The notes under the pieces are model-generated. The model was not told the origin of the DNA. It saw only the letters and a program-made list of their open reading frames with translations, and did no database searches. Source: Rhynchonema sp. JSB1_4 (Eukaryota; Nematoda; Chromadorea; Monhysterida; Xyalidae). From it: a stretch of 48,345 nucleotides of DNA. Both the position numbers and the translations under genes were made by a program. Shown in pieces: positions 24,974-37,914 of this stretch (position 1 is the stretch's first letter; every line of letters starts with the position of its first letter). Location: NCBI GenBank assembly GCA_030248065.1, contig JASAMV010006046.1, forward strand, positions 1 through 48,345, written 5' to 3'.

Positions 24974-27900
24974 ATGACGAATGGAACGCTGGTGCGAAAA
25001 GACGAAGACATTTTATCCAGTATCGTGTTGTGAGAGGTAATGTGAGATTTTTTTGTTTTTGGTCATGTATGATAGTTAGGAGGTTGACAATATTAGTGAA
25101 TTTGGTTAGAAGTAGTAATAATATTTGATTATCTTCAGTGAAGGTGTGCAACATGATACGCAAACGACAATTACGCAGTTTTTTGTGTCGCGATCAGTCA
25201 GACCGGTGGATTTTGTGGGAAGGTTTGTTTTAAAGTAAAATTGTAATTAGAGTTATGGTTCTCAAAATGTATGTATGGGTTTTGATTTGATGAGAAGAAA
25301 GTGGAAAATGTAAGGTGAATGTGATAACATTTTTGTTGGAAATTCTAATATTACTACAGAACGTCGAAAATGAAAAACGGTGTGAAGTACGAAAGCACAT
25401 ATGCGCGAAAGTTACGAGAATCGGCGGAAAAGTTGAAAGAAGAGCAAATGCAACGGAAGTTAGATGTTTGGGTATGTTAGATTTTGATATGATGGTTTAT
25501 TTTTTTGGTAAATGTGGGACGAATGGAAGGTTTTTTTTGTTTTTTTTGGTTACATGGAATAAATGAAGTTAAGAATTTGATTTCAATAAATTGGAATTAG
25601 TTCGTTATAGAATTTCAATTGTTATATAATTTTAGGTGGTGAGGAGCAGAAAGAATGAGAGTGGAAGACGTCGATTTCAATATGGTTGGAAAGATACTGG
25701 AGACGGTGGTATGGAGGTTAGCGGTTTTTTTGATAAAAATATTGAGATGTTACTTTAATATAAATTGTGTGTTAAGTAGGAAGTTTTTCTTAAAGGTCAT
25801 GTAGTGATTAGAGAAAGAACTAGTGGTAAAACAGTAGTTTGACAAAAAAGTTTCGGTTTTAATTGGGTTCTGGTATGGTTTAATATAAAATTTGAATCCG
25901 TTTTTGGTTCGTTTTATATATTGTTTTGACTTATATTGGGTCATTGGATATATTAAGTTTGGTCGATAGAGAGAAATAGTAATTATATGTGGATCGATGC
26001 ATTTGTTTGAATGGAAAAAAAGATAGGACTTTGCTTATGTATTAAGACGAGCTCAAATAAGTGATACTGAGTAATGATACATTATTGAATGTGTTGATAT
26101 ATTACAGAGAAAGTGCAAATGGGTATCGTGGAAGAAACGAAAATGTCGATCAGAGAAAAGTGTTGGTGTTCGTCGTAAGAGGGAATTTCGAGTGAAACGT
26201 GTATGTTGGGATTAAAATTTTTCTGTTGATTGATTATTGGAATGATTTGTCGTTATTGTGGATTTGGGAAAGTTGTAATAAACTTCAGCTAATATTGCAG
26301 AGAGCGCGTACGATCGATGGTAATACTGGTGGACGGGCCGGTAATCATTATAAATTGAAAGAAAAGTCTGACGAAACATTCAGACAAGTTGGAAAAATGA
26401 TTGGACGGGAAACTGGAATTTGGCGATTACGTCAATCGAGTATGGCCAAGGTTAGATATATTGGTATTATGAAAGGTTGAAAATTGGTTTTTTATACGTA
26501 TTGTGATTTAGGTGCGTGGGAATTTTTTATTTATTGTAAGATAAAAGTGCGATGGTCAAAAAATTGCGTTTGAATGAGTTAATATGTTGTTTAAAAATAA
26601 GTGTTAGAAATACAAGTGATAATGATTATTGTTCGATGGTTATAAACACGGTATTGTTCATATTTGATAAGTGATTTTCATGTTTGTAATACTCCTGTGA
26701 GAAAAAATGTAAATTTGCATATATTTATAATGTTTCATGATTCATATCGACGATTTACGAACATGGCGAGGATATTGTGTGTGGACGGTTCGATTGATGC
26801 AACATTGCCAATGATTACAGCTGAACATGTCAGCACGAGTTGTCGAACGGGTTTGTATACGGCAGTTCAATTATGATTTATTTAATTGTAAATTATGTAG
26901 TTTTAGAAAAAAATTGTCAGATGTATTATTTAAAATCAGCTATAGATGTTTTGAAGGATTTTTTGTGCTATTGATAGTTCGGAGTTTTTTTATAATTTTT
27001 CTACTTGGTATTGTTGAGAATGAAAAATAAGCTGCAATTGGTAGAGTTTGTTTGATATGGTATGCTATTTTAATGACAATAGTAACTTGATATGTTTTTA
27101 GTTTGGAGCGGGCAGGGAAGTTGGTAGAGTTAGAAATTGGGTTTCTTTCGGGTGCATTTGTTTGAAGGAGGGTTTTATATTGATGTTAGTAAATCTTGAT
27201 TATTGTGAAATTTTTATTTTGTAGAATTTTTTTGCAGGTCAGTCAAGCGAATTGATTGTTCGAATTCGTGTTCGTCATGGTGCAGACGTGCCGACGACAT
27301 TTCCTATGGACTGTTATCTTGTTGTGAAGAAGAAGGATCATGAGGAATTGCGAATGGATGAAATTGATTGGAGCGGGCGATTGTTGATTTTGTTTCGATA
27401 TACGGTTGGTTGGTTTTGAATAAATTCTGTGTAATGTTTTTAGATGGATATTTGTTAGAGGTGAAGATTGGTTCAGAATGATATTTTCCTGGGATAGGTA
27501 TTCTGAATAAAAAAGGTTCGTGTAGAATTAAGATTTGGATTCATAAATTGAATTGGGATTTTTGGAGGTCTTAGATTGTTTTTAGTGATTGATTGGAATT
27601 TATTAAGCTTCAGATTAAAATTCAAATAAACAAGAATGGAATGATTCATCGCGTTTCGATTTTCTGCTACATTCGACGCAAGGGTCACTCGTCTATTGCT
27701 GTGGCTGATCATGTTGGACTGTGCAGAACATTGGTGTTTTGTGATGGAAATCGAATTAAGGACACAAGAAAATATGTGAAGGTGACGAACAATTCGGAAG
27801 TGAGTATTTTATTTGTAAAAATATCATTTAGAAAGATTTAGAAAATTTAAATTTGAGTAAACTAAGATGATAGGTCGCGTGCTTTGAATTTGTTGCTGAT

Positions 27901-29650
27901 ATTTATAATAAGTAATTTGTTAGGATTATTCGGAAAAATATAGTGGAAATGTTGAAAAAAATCGTCAGATTGACGCTGCGAGCGTGTGTTTGCGTCGAAT
28001 GCGGTTTGATGAGAACGCGTCTTGTCATTCGGCATTGGGACTGGTGTGGTTATCAGATATGGGTTATGGAACAGTGTATGGCGTGGTGAGTATGAGTTTG
28101 AATTTGGTTGTGTGGAAATATATTTTTTAAACTTTGCGAAAATATACAGGTGCTCAATGTTGTTTTACGTTCGAAGAGCTTGGCCGTCATTGAAATATAT
28201 GATGGAGTTCGATTGCCGAGGTAAAACATGAAATTTTTTGGTTTTGGTACGAGTGTTGTGCTTTGTTATGTTTTGGTGTTTTTAAAGATGATGGAAGACA
28301 TGATTGATTGCTGTTGCAGCGGACTGGAGCCGACTATCGAACAGCGGAGTTTGATGTCTTTTCTGCGTGTGATGCAGAGTTTGCCTTTTGTTCGTGAATT
28401 TCTGAAGACACAATGGGAGCACGTTCGTAGTTTGACGTATGCGATCGATGTGCATGGCGAGAAGTGGGTTGGAATGATCATAGATAAGAAAGTGATGCCT
28501 GGCAGTTTTTTGCGATTGACGAACGTGTTTTGTGACTATTCGAAGTAAGTTTGGTTTATTAAAACGTTTAGGTATTTTATAGATTATTTGAAAATATTTG
28601 CAGGTATAGAGAGAGTTTCAATCATATGGTTATGGAGGAGAAGAATTTTTGAAGATGTGAGGTAGTTAGATAAATGGATGAAGAAAAGTAGTTAGTATGA
28701 AATTTAAGTAAATAGTGGTTGATTAACAGGTTGTGTTTTATGTGTCGTTGGATCATTATAATTTGTAATTTTTTTTGTATATTCAAGTGAGTTAAGAATA
28801 TTTGTAAAAGTCTAAGAGAAACTATATGTATAAATATGTTTTAGACGACGAGAATTGATCGGTCCGTGGAAGGTTGTGATGCACGATACAACGCACGAGC
28901 TTCAAGAGATTGAATTATGTGGTGCAATCGATGAGGACGTGTGTCATTCAAGGTACCTGTTAGGTTAATTATTTAGGGAGATAGTATCTTATAGGCAAGT
29001 TGAAATGTATAGAGTGAGGTTGTGTGGTTCTAAAATTTGCTTGAGCTGTTTTTAGGAATAATTAAGTTGTATGGATCTGTGCTCGTGTCGAGAAAGTGAA
29101 CTTGTTTAGAGTGACCCTACAATTGAATGGTGATCGCGTTTGTCTGAAGACATTTATTGAGAAAATGAAGGCGAAGTATCAGGGTTTTATAGACACATTT
29201 GTTTGTTAAACGAGATATATAGTATTGCACGAAACGCCGGATGTGACAAATGATAAAGTAAACACTGGGACAAAAGGAAGGGTTTCTGAAGCACCGTTTT
29301 ACTGCTGTATAATTTTAGGCATGTGGAGAATGAAATAAGTTGTGAGTACTTTTCATTTTTGAAAAGCTTACACGGGTGACAGAATGTTTATAACAAGATG
29401 CACCAGGCAGCGATTCCACAGCGCAAGATATGATAAAGTAGGGAGTTGAAAACCCATTCTCTGAATCTGGGTTTCTGATATCTTGCCTTCATTTTCGAAA
29501 AAGATGGGTGCGGACAAAGGCGGTCAATATTGAATTGTAGAGGCAGTTTGATGATTTGGAGAGAAATAGTATAATAAATAATATTATTTTTATAGGTTTC
29601 CACACTTGGATCGATTGAAGTCGGATTTGGAATTTGAGGTGGTCGATTGA
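24974..29650 (+). CDS. PIP-box protein with OB-fold-like C-terminus, family unknown
   Basis: Fourteen exons keep phase to about 553 codons: 24974-25029, 25139-25222, 25360-25471, 25636-25716, 26108-26200, 26301-26450, 26739-26850, 27238-27404, 27614-27799, 27924-28085, 28150-28220, 28320-28544, 28845-28952, 29596-29650. Near the N-terminus (res. ~27-34) stands QTTITQFF, which fits the PCNA-binding consensus Q-x-x-h-x-x-aromatic-aromatic. A charged helical stretch (ARKLRESAEKLKEEQMQRK) and a Lys/Arg-rich segment follow. In res. ~390-520, TVYGVVLNVV, SLAVIEIYDG and MPGSFLRLTN have the spacing and hydrophobic pattern of an OB fold and recall POT1/telomere-end proteins. That link is my inference and weak. 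The acceptor before 26,739 is TTTCAT. The last intron hosts a fold-back MITE. The gene lies between RPA1 and the helicase in the same orientation, so a replication or end-protection role is likely. The first exon is the least certain. Confidence 0.6.
29109..29548. mobile_element. Diverged, deleted copy of the fold-back element (intronic)
   Basis: This ~440 bp copy has both ends (GAGTGACCCTACAATTGAA and its mirror) and internal blocks of the element at 11,653-12,739, with about 650 bp of the middle missing and many substitutions. TA precedes it; the right flank has decayed to TG. It sits in the last intron of the PIP-box gene and links the C-poor block to the same genome as the left half of the window. 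Confidence 0.75.
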
Positions 29651-29949
29651 CGGTACAGATAAATTTGAAGATTTTTTAAGATATGTGATAAACGGATTTT
29701 CTGGTGAAAATGTGTTATGTGTTTGAATTTTGGAATAAAAGTTTCAATGGATGGAAGACTAAAGTTGTTTTTTTTTGTTATTGCGTTTGTGCTTGCAGTT
29801 TCGGTGCAATACCGAGATATCGTTGATAATTGACATATGAAATGTTTTTTCTCATTTTTTCACTAGGTTTTGAGGTAATTTTTATGGAGGACTTACAAAA
29901 AGGATAGGATAGTTTAGACTGAACTAATGTTTTGATGATGTTACACTGA

Positions 29950-30313
29950 TACAATATATTCAGGTTTTGTGATTTGTGAAATACCACTCGTGATACCACA
30001 CTGTATAAACATCGGTGCGGACTTCCATATGAAATGGTTGTCAGTTTTTTGAAGCATCCAGTATGGAAATACAGGGTGTTGTCAATGGATTTCTGATGTA
30101 CTCGGAGGTAGTACGTATGAAGTTGAATGATTACAATATATTCAGGTTTTGTGATTTGTGAAATACCACTCGTGATACCACACTGTATAAACATCGGTGC
30201 GGACTTCCATATGAAATGGTTGTCGGTTTTTTGAAGCATCCAGTATGGAAATACAGCGTGTTGTCAATGGATTTCTGATGTACTCGGAGGTAGTACGTAT
30301 GAAGTTGAATGAT
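29950..30313 (+). repeat. Tandem duplication, two 182 bp units
   Basis: Units 29,950-30,131 and 30,132-30,313 are identical apart from about two bases. Each begins with an ATATTCAG acceptor-like site and holds a C-containing, exon-like open stretch (frame starting FVICEIPLVIPHCINIGAD). They lie directly before the first supported helicase exon, so each may carry an N-terminal exon of that gene, or a duplicated exon of a separate small gene. The join was not resolved because a run of six T shifts frame in both copies. Confidence 0.75.
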
Positions 30314-30344
30314 GAAGTAGAAAAAGATACTAGTGTATTTGCAG

Positions 30345-33300
30345 ATTTATTCATGCGGAAGGCAGTAGAAAGTTGGCGGGATGTGTTCTTCTAGAAAACG
30401 AGTACGAGCAACACCCGGAGAGAGTGTGTCGTGCACAGTTGGATCATCTAATGGCGATATTGAGGATATTGAAGGTTTGTCGTGGATAGAATAGAATGTT
30501 AGGTTTGTAGATTTTGCCTAAGTGAAGTGTTTGAGAATGGATAGTTAGTATGAAGTAATTAAATTATGACTGAGGTGAAACTGAGAAAAATGTTTTGATG
30601 ACAGAATGATGGTTATGAGGTATGTTGGGGGTAAGTAGTATGAATTTTATCTTAGCGAGTTGATAAAGTTATGTCTAAATGAGTTACAGTTATACTACGC
30701 GATAATCAGGTTGACATGTGATTAATTCTTAGATTGCAATGAATGGTGATAATGTGGGTGACAAATTGGTTATTTTAGATATTCGATTCAACAACACTTC
30801 AGCTGGTGGTGTCGGATGTTCGTCATGTTCGCTTGAAAAATGTAACGTATTTGATGAACAGAGGTAACGTGGGGGATGAGAAGTTAAACAGTATTTGTTG
30901 TGTGTTAGTTCGCTTCAATTGTCAGATGTAGGAGATTCAAAAATAGATTTTGAGTGTATTGAGTTGGTAGTGAGATATGTTAAGAGAAGCCTAGTATTAT
31001 GATCGATATGGTTCGTAGTATTGATGAAAACTTTTGGATTCGACATTATTTTAGTGGAGAAATCGACATTTCGAAAGACGATGTGTTGAAACAGCGTTTA
31101 TGGGCGCAAAATCCACAGAATGTGAAAAAGGTTCAAGTTTGTGGAATCAAGGTGGGATTCAATGTTCCCGGTGAGGTGTATCCTCAGCAAATTAGAGCTT
31201 GCAATGAGGTTAGATATTGGTTCTGAAATTTATGGAATTTTATAAATTGTTTATATAGAATGAGGAAAATGGTGTTTGAGGTGTAAGAAACGTTGGAATT
31301 GGGGGAGAAGTGAAACTTAAGTTGAAAAGTATAATTGTATGATCAATTTTAATGGGCGATTAATATGAGATAAGATAGGTTTTAGTTTGGAAAATATTAG
31401 CGATAAGATTAAAAAATATATTGTTCGTGAGATTTATAGTATTTTCAGCTTGCGGTTCACGTTCTGAAAGATTATGATGATTTGGCTGTTCAGGCTGTTC
31501 AGTGTCCGACCGGATCTGGAAAGAGTTCGATTGTTGAAGCGGCATGCGCAGGTAAGTATGGTTTATAAATTTTTTATGTATTGAGTGTGCGATGTTATAT
31601 ATGAAAATTATAAAATATTTTTGTTAAATATGATGATATGATAATATGGTGGTTAGTAAGATGTGAGATTTTTTATGTTTTTTTGTTTTTGTATAAGAAA
31701 TCAGTATATGAATGGTATTAAACATTTTGTGATGTAACGTGATTGTTTTCAGTGCATGCTCGGACACGGGAGTTGAACGTGATTGATCCGACTGTGAAAA
31801 TTAGCCGAGTGATTTTCGCTTCTCAAACTCAAGCGCAATCGGCGAACTTGATCGAGCGGTTTCGAGGGACGATTTACAACGTGTTCCGGTTAGTATAAAA
31901 TTTGTTGACAGGAAATGAATATTGTATGGTTTCAGTGAGAACGGTGGTGATTTAGGATGTGATCGATTTTTTGGAGTATTCGTGGCAAAGTGATGATATA
32001 AGAATTCATCGAATCGATTGTGGTTTTCACGTTGAGTTAGTCTTAAACACTTGTATTTGATTCTGACAAAACATTCTGGGCTGAAAATAATGGAATAGAG
32101 CACTGACGTTGGTTAGTGATGTAAAACGTTTTGGTAAGTACGTATTTTGTATGTGATTGTGGAATGGAAGTTAACTGTGTCATCACGTTTCGTATTCGGA
32201 GTTGAGGAAAAAAACTTGATGAATTCTTATAAAGTCATTGTGCGAGGAATATATAAATGGAGTTTTAGAATTGTTTGTAGTGGAATGGTTGGAAATTGTG
32301 TCAAAGTGAGCAATGTTGTAGCGTGTATTAGAGTAGATTCTTACAGATACGCCGTTATGATGGGACGAGAGAAAATGTGCATCCATGAACTGCTTCGGAG
32401 TGTGAAAAATAAGGGAGATGGGTGCGAAATACTACGAAACGATAAATCGAAAACTGAGTCTGGAGAGGTTAAGGTATGAAATAAATGGAAGTTTATTGAG
32501 ATATGTAGGAGCAAAAGAAAGAACATTTTTGATGTAATATTTTTGTTTGCTGATCTATTGTATCGTGATGATTATTATAGTTTGGTATAGTATGTTGTGT
32601 CAAATATGTTTCATAGTGTTAATAGATTGAGCAAGAAGTTATGAAAGAGGAGATTTTGTTTATAGACTAGTATTTTTAAACGCAATAAATTGAGAACCGT
32701 TTTCAGGTGATAAAAATTGTTTTATCTATTTAGTCGGGCTGCAAGTACTTCGACAATTTCGAAAAGCACTGGAAGGGTGTTGATGTGCGGAAGCAGATCG
32801 AGAAGATGATTGGCGGTTTTCCGGAAGGAAAATATTTGCCGGGATTAACGCCGGAAGAAGTGATTCGATTCGTGATGTTGATGGACGAGAAGGATCGCGT
32901 TTGTCCGTACTATTTGAACAAAGAGCTGGCCGATGACTCGGTATCTGTGATGTGGGTCATGTATCAGCACATTGAAAGTAAGGGGCGATGAGAAAATTGA
33001 AATTGAAATTTGGAGTAGGAGTATTGAAATAGGTAGACGAAAGAACAACGGGAAAATGTTGAATTTATTTTGTGAAGGAGAAATTGTGTTTTTGTATATT
33101 TTTTTTATAATATAGTACAAGCAAAATTGTCTTTCTGAGGAATGGGTTGAAGAAAGAAGTGATGACGTTGAGGTTATAGAATAATGTGGAACAGTATGTA
33201 GACAGTTGCCATAATATGGAAGATGAATTTGATAATTTAATGTTTTAGAATGATAAATATTGGATTTTAATGGAATGACGAATAAATGTAATATCTTAAT

Positions 33301-36300
33301 TTTCTTTTAGGTCCTGAAGCACAAGAAATAAATGATTTGCCGGTTCAGAATGCGATTGTCGCACTTGACGAGATGAGTTGAAAGTTTTTATAGAAAAATA
33401 GTTTAAAATGCTTTGTGAAGGTACATATTTTATATTTCAATATGACAAGCTGGTTGTTTTGACGACGCTGTATAAAAGTAAGTGGTAAAAGGAAAAAAGA
33501 AGAAAAGCGAGCGTGATGGGAGTAACTGTTTGGTTTAGTTGTTATAAATGTGAGCAAAATTATAATATTAGAGTAGTGTAAAGAAATTAGAGAAGTACAT
33601 GAAACTTTTACTCAATCATTTATTTAGGCTCACAACCTGTTCTCGGGTGACAATTCGGTATGCAATTTGGATACGACGAATGTGGAGGTGGCTGCTCATC
33701 TTAAGGCAATTGAAACATTCCGTATGTTTGAGATCGGTTATATTTTTGAAACATGATAGGGTGAATTAGTATAATTGTATAATGATTTTTGATTTCAAAT
33801 GGTTTTTTTTATTTTTGTTTGTTTATTAATCGTGGTATATATGGTGAAGATGGAAGAATGATCATTGATACATTTCGCTTTATTTCTTAAGGAATTTGGG
33901 CGTTAAATGTTTTGCGAGCTCGTAATAATGGGTTGGATGCGAAAACGATGACACATATTCGAACGTATGAGCAGAAATTGGGTATCATCGAACGAATGTT
34001 TTCTGAATTCGAAGCATGGGCGCAAAACTTCGTATACTCAAACGAGAAGAGTCAGGTTGGCAGTTGAATAATTTAAAATATGAATAATATAGTGATGTAT
34101 TTGTAGATGATACGTCAATTAGGATGGGGTAAAGTGTGTCGGTCAGCAAATATTTTGTGAATTAGGAGCGTGAGGGAAGAGAGAACTCATGTTCATGGTT
34201 GAGTGATTGAAATGATCGATAATGTGATGTCACAGTCACAGACGATGTTTTGATTAGGTGCGCTAAGATATATTGACAGTTTTTTCCTATGTCCTGGCTA
34301 ATAGAAAAAAGTAGTAGAAAAATTGATATTTATCTATAATATATTCAGATTCGAGGTTCTGCCGCGTCGATTGATCATCGTCATGCGCGAACATCGGCTG
34401 CGATTAAGAAGAGGCCGGAGAAAGAGTATGAATTGTATATTGCGGCGGATGAATTTCTGGCTGAAGTGACGCGTACGACACCAAGATTGTTTTCTAGTGC
34501 GGCAATTGACAGATTAGAGGTTATGTTTGTTGTGTGATTCGTATTCTAGAGTTTATTAAAATAGATGTATTTAACGAAGAAAAAATGTAAAATGAATAAG
34601 TTATATTGAAGATTAATGTTCGGCGATGGATTGAGTTTCAGAATGTAAAGATTGATGTATGTTTTTTCAGAATCTGGTCGAATCGCTGGAAGATCCACGT
34701 GAAGCACCGTACAGGGCCATTGTGTCTTATCAAAAGACGTGTGGTGTAAAAGAAATTCTGCAGGGACAGGAAAATATCCCAGATCGTACGAATGTAGTGA
34801 GAGATTCTGCGCCGGCAAAATTGAAATCGGCTTTGATGTGGATGAAAAGATTCACAAAGATTTTTCGGCTAATGCGCGATGAACCGGATGTTTTTCGGTT
34901 TAGTTGAATAATTGGATTATATTGGATCGTGGGAGGAAAATCGTGAGAAGTTAGATTTATTTTGGGCAGGAGAGAGATGTAATCAAGTCGAGAGAGAAGA
35001 AAAAAGAATGAGAGTTGATGTGAGTAATGTATGATAAAAGAAAATAAGTTCAATGAATGTTAGCTTTTGTTTTGCAGGATAACACTGGAAGAATCAATTG
35101 GCGAGTTGGGAGCGCGAGATCAAGAAATGTTGGATCAATGGGGATTTCGTCCTGAGATTCAACTGCATATGTATGTTGATTGTTGCAGTGCACATTTGGT
35201 AAGTTAAGGTATTTGGTATAATTTAGTTTTGTTGTGTTAAATGGGATCTTTCTTAATGATCATGTTGTTAGTGGACGATGGAAGCGTGGATGTGTATAGA
35301 ATAAAAACGATGTGGAATTTCAAGAGTGAGAGTAAAAATTGTGGTGAAACGAGTTGTTTTCCTGTTGATATTTCGAGATTGGGAAATTTTTGATAATTTT
35401 GACTAAAAAATGGTCATTTGGATGTTTTTTGAGTTAATGACGCAAGCGAAAAAGGTAGCTAGCAGTTGTGAGTAATATAAGTTTGTGAATGTGAAAGTTT
35501 ACTTGTCAGTTTACATTAGGCAAAATATGGCAGTCCAGTTTTGTAAACAGATAAGTTTTTGTTAGTGAAATTTGGTGGAGAGAATTTGTGATAGGGAGGG
35601 ATATTTTTAAAACATATTAAATATCAATTATGTTTGTTCATTATATTTTAAGCCGATCAGACTTGCGTACCAACAAGCTCGATTCGTTGTTATGTTGAGT
35701 GCGACGTTGTTGCCAAAGACACAAATGCAAGCTGAACTGCGGTTGGGTTCCGATCGGTTTATTTATCTGAAAACCGATAAACACGTGATTCCTCGAGAGC
35801 GAATGTTTTTGTCTGCACTTGGTGTTGGAGCGAACGATAAGGATTTGACGGGTATGTTAAAACGTAATTATCAAACTTAGATAAAAAAATAGGAATGTAG
35901 AAGTTTGAAAAAAAGAAAAATTTTTGTTTTTTTTGGTGGAATAATGAACTGGAGTTGTTGTGGACTGTTAATAATTTGCGAATTTGATTGTGGTATTTAT
36001 GCTACGGAGCTGTTTTTAAAAAGTTACATTGTTTAAAAATTGTATAGTAAACAGATTGTATTGACGAAAATTTTTTGATATTTATTGAGTAAACAATATT
36101 TGTATATGTGGTTTAATACGAATATTATTTTGATTTAGTTTATAATGTGAAATTTTTTGTTGTGAATAAATTTCAGCAACTCGACAGCGTTTGGGTGAAC
36201 TCGACTTTCACGAGGAGTTGGCTGCGACTGTTCCGAAGATTTTGCAAGCGACGAGCGGCGGCATATTCATATTCTTCAAGTCGACCGAGATGATGACAAT

Positions 36301-37914
36301 GACGATAGATCATTGGAAGAAGACAGAAGTTTTTCAGTCAGTGGAACAGTTTGTGGTAAGGTAATAGATTAGATAAAATAGATTTAACTTTAACTTTAAC
36401 TGGATTGAATTTAAAAAGGGGCTAAACGATTCAGCCCGTGATTGTCGACACAAAAGATCGGTCACCGTCGGAGATATTGAAGGAATTCGGTGGTAGTTTG
36501 TTATCGAAAGGTCGTGCGTTGTTGATGACGTACATGCGAGGTTTGTTGGAGAATGTATTGCAAGGTGTTGGAGATTAATGAGAGCCCAATATAACTTTTG
36601 TGTGAAAAAAATGAACGAAGCAATTTATATTAATATAAAATGGGGAATGTATATTAGCATAATGTGAGAGATTTTAAGTGGATTCTTTTGTCGTGACAGT
36701 TATGACGAAACTAATTTTTTTTTAGGACGACTGGCGGAGGGTGTCAATATTCCATCGCATTATTGTCGGACTTTGATCTCTATAGGTAGGATGTTTCGTT
36801 AGAATATTTCTATTGGATTGGGAGTTAGCTATTTTTGCGAAATTTTGTGTGGGATGATATTCGAGTAGTTAATGCGGTTTGAGCATAAGAAGAAGCAGTC
36901 ATGAGGAAAACACTAGCTGTTATTCACAGAAGGATGTAATGTTTTAGAATTGTAACATTAATTATTTCAGGGATACCACATCCATATTGGGGCGGTCACA
37001 TGGTGAGAATTGTATTTGATAATTTACTTAATGTGATAAAGAGTTGTAGTTTGAATGCAGATTGTAAAATAAAAAGAACTTGTTTCTTTTCCAGTGCATC
37101 AACAAGATGGATTACCAATGGGCACAACACAACAAGGCAGCGCAAGAAGGCGAGTTGGGTATTCTGAGTGGAGATCAGTGGTACATGCGTGAAGGGTATG
37201 TGTAATATTTTTTTTAGATGTGCAGTTTTTTTGGGTTGGAGATAACAATAGATGGTTCATTTTTTACGTTTAATTTATTGCGAAAGGAAGTGAACTTGAG
37301 GTTGCATACATATATATTTTCATGTCGTAGTTTTTTCAGCATCATGCGACTTGTGCAAACAATTGGCAGGGCAGTCCGAAATCCAAATGACTGGGGTACG
37401 GTTGAATGGAGGGTTATTAAAATCGAATTTTTTAAATTGATACAGCATATTTGAGAAGAAAGCTAGGTTGATTAGAGTAGATTTCAGTTGTGATATTAAA
37501 TGAGGTAAAATTCATTTTTGATTATTTGAAATGAGCCTGGAGAATTTGGGTGGTATTTATGATATTGAGGAAAGCTCTGGGTTCGGACTATGGGTATGAA
37601 ATAATTTAGTCCTGAATCTAGAAACTAATATTTTTTTAATTAGGAAGAAGGATTCAAAAGATGATTGGAGGTTAAAAAACTGAAAGGGTGTCAAGTAGAA
37701 TTGGAAATGAGGTTGGAAGTTTATTAAGTTGATGCCAAACTAAATCTTTACGTATTCAGGTGCTGTCGTGATGATTGACTCTCGGATTGCGAATCGTGCA
37801 TTCTGTAATGGATTGTTGCCGTATTGGATGGAAGAACGGATTGAGCGACACATGAATTGTATGGAGTTGGTTAGAAAGTTGAAATCGTTTCATGCCAAAT
37901 GGCAACCGGATTAG
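30345..37914 (+). CDS. Fe-S superfamily-2 DNA helicase, XPD/FANCJ/RTEL1 class
   Basis: Twenty-one exons hold phase to a TAG stop, about 925 codons: 30345-30474, 30779-30863, 30985-31208, 31449-31551, 31753-31888, 32347-32473, 32734-32977, 33311-33372, 33628-33721, 33892-34055, 34349-34519, 34671-34897, 35078-35198, 35653-35851, 36177-36355, 36435-36540, 36726-36785, 36971-37002, 37095-37195, 37340-37395, 37760-37914. Motifs in order: Q-motif VYPQQIRAC, Walker A CPTGSGKSS, Ia VIFASQTQAQ, four cysteines C-x14-C-x18-C-x53-C placed as in Fe-S helicases (last in RVCPYYLN), DEAH box ALDEAHNL split by an intron, III MLSATLLP, IV GGIFIFFKS, V GRLAEGVNIP with GIPHPYW, and VI QTIGRAVRNPNDWG, closest in feel to FANCJ/RTEL1. 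It would unwind DNA 5' to 3' using ATP. The donor after 33,372 is ATGAGT instead of GT. The start is upstream and unresolved. Confidence 0.88.

Noticed and set aside
28600..28660. Possible extra exon after a TTTGCAG acceptor near 28,603
   Set aside because: Including it breaks phase with the exon at 28,845 and adds no conserved sequence.
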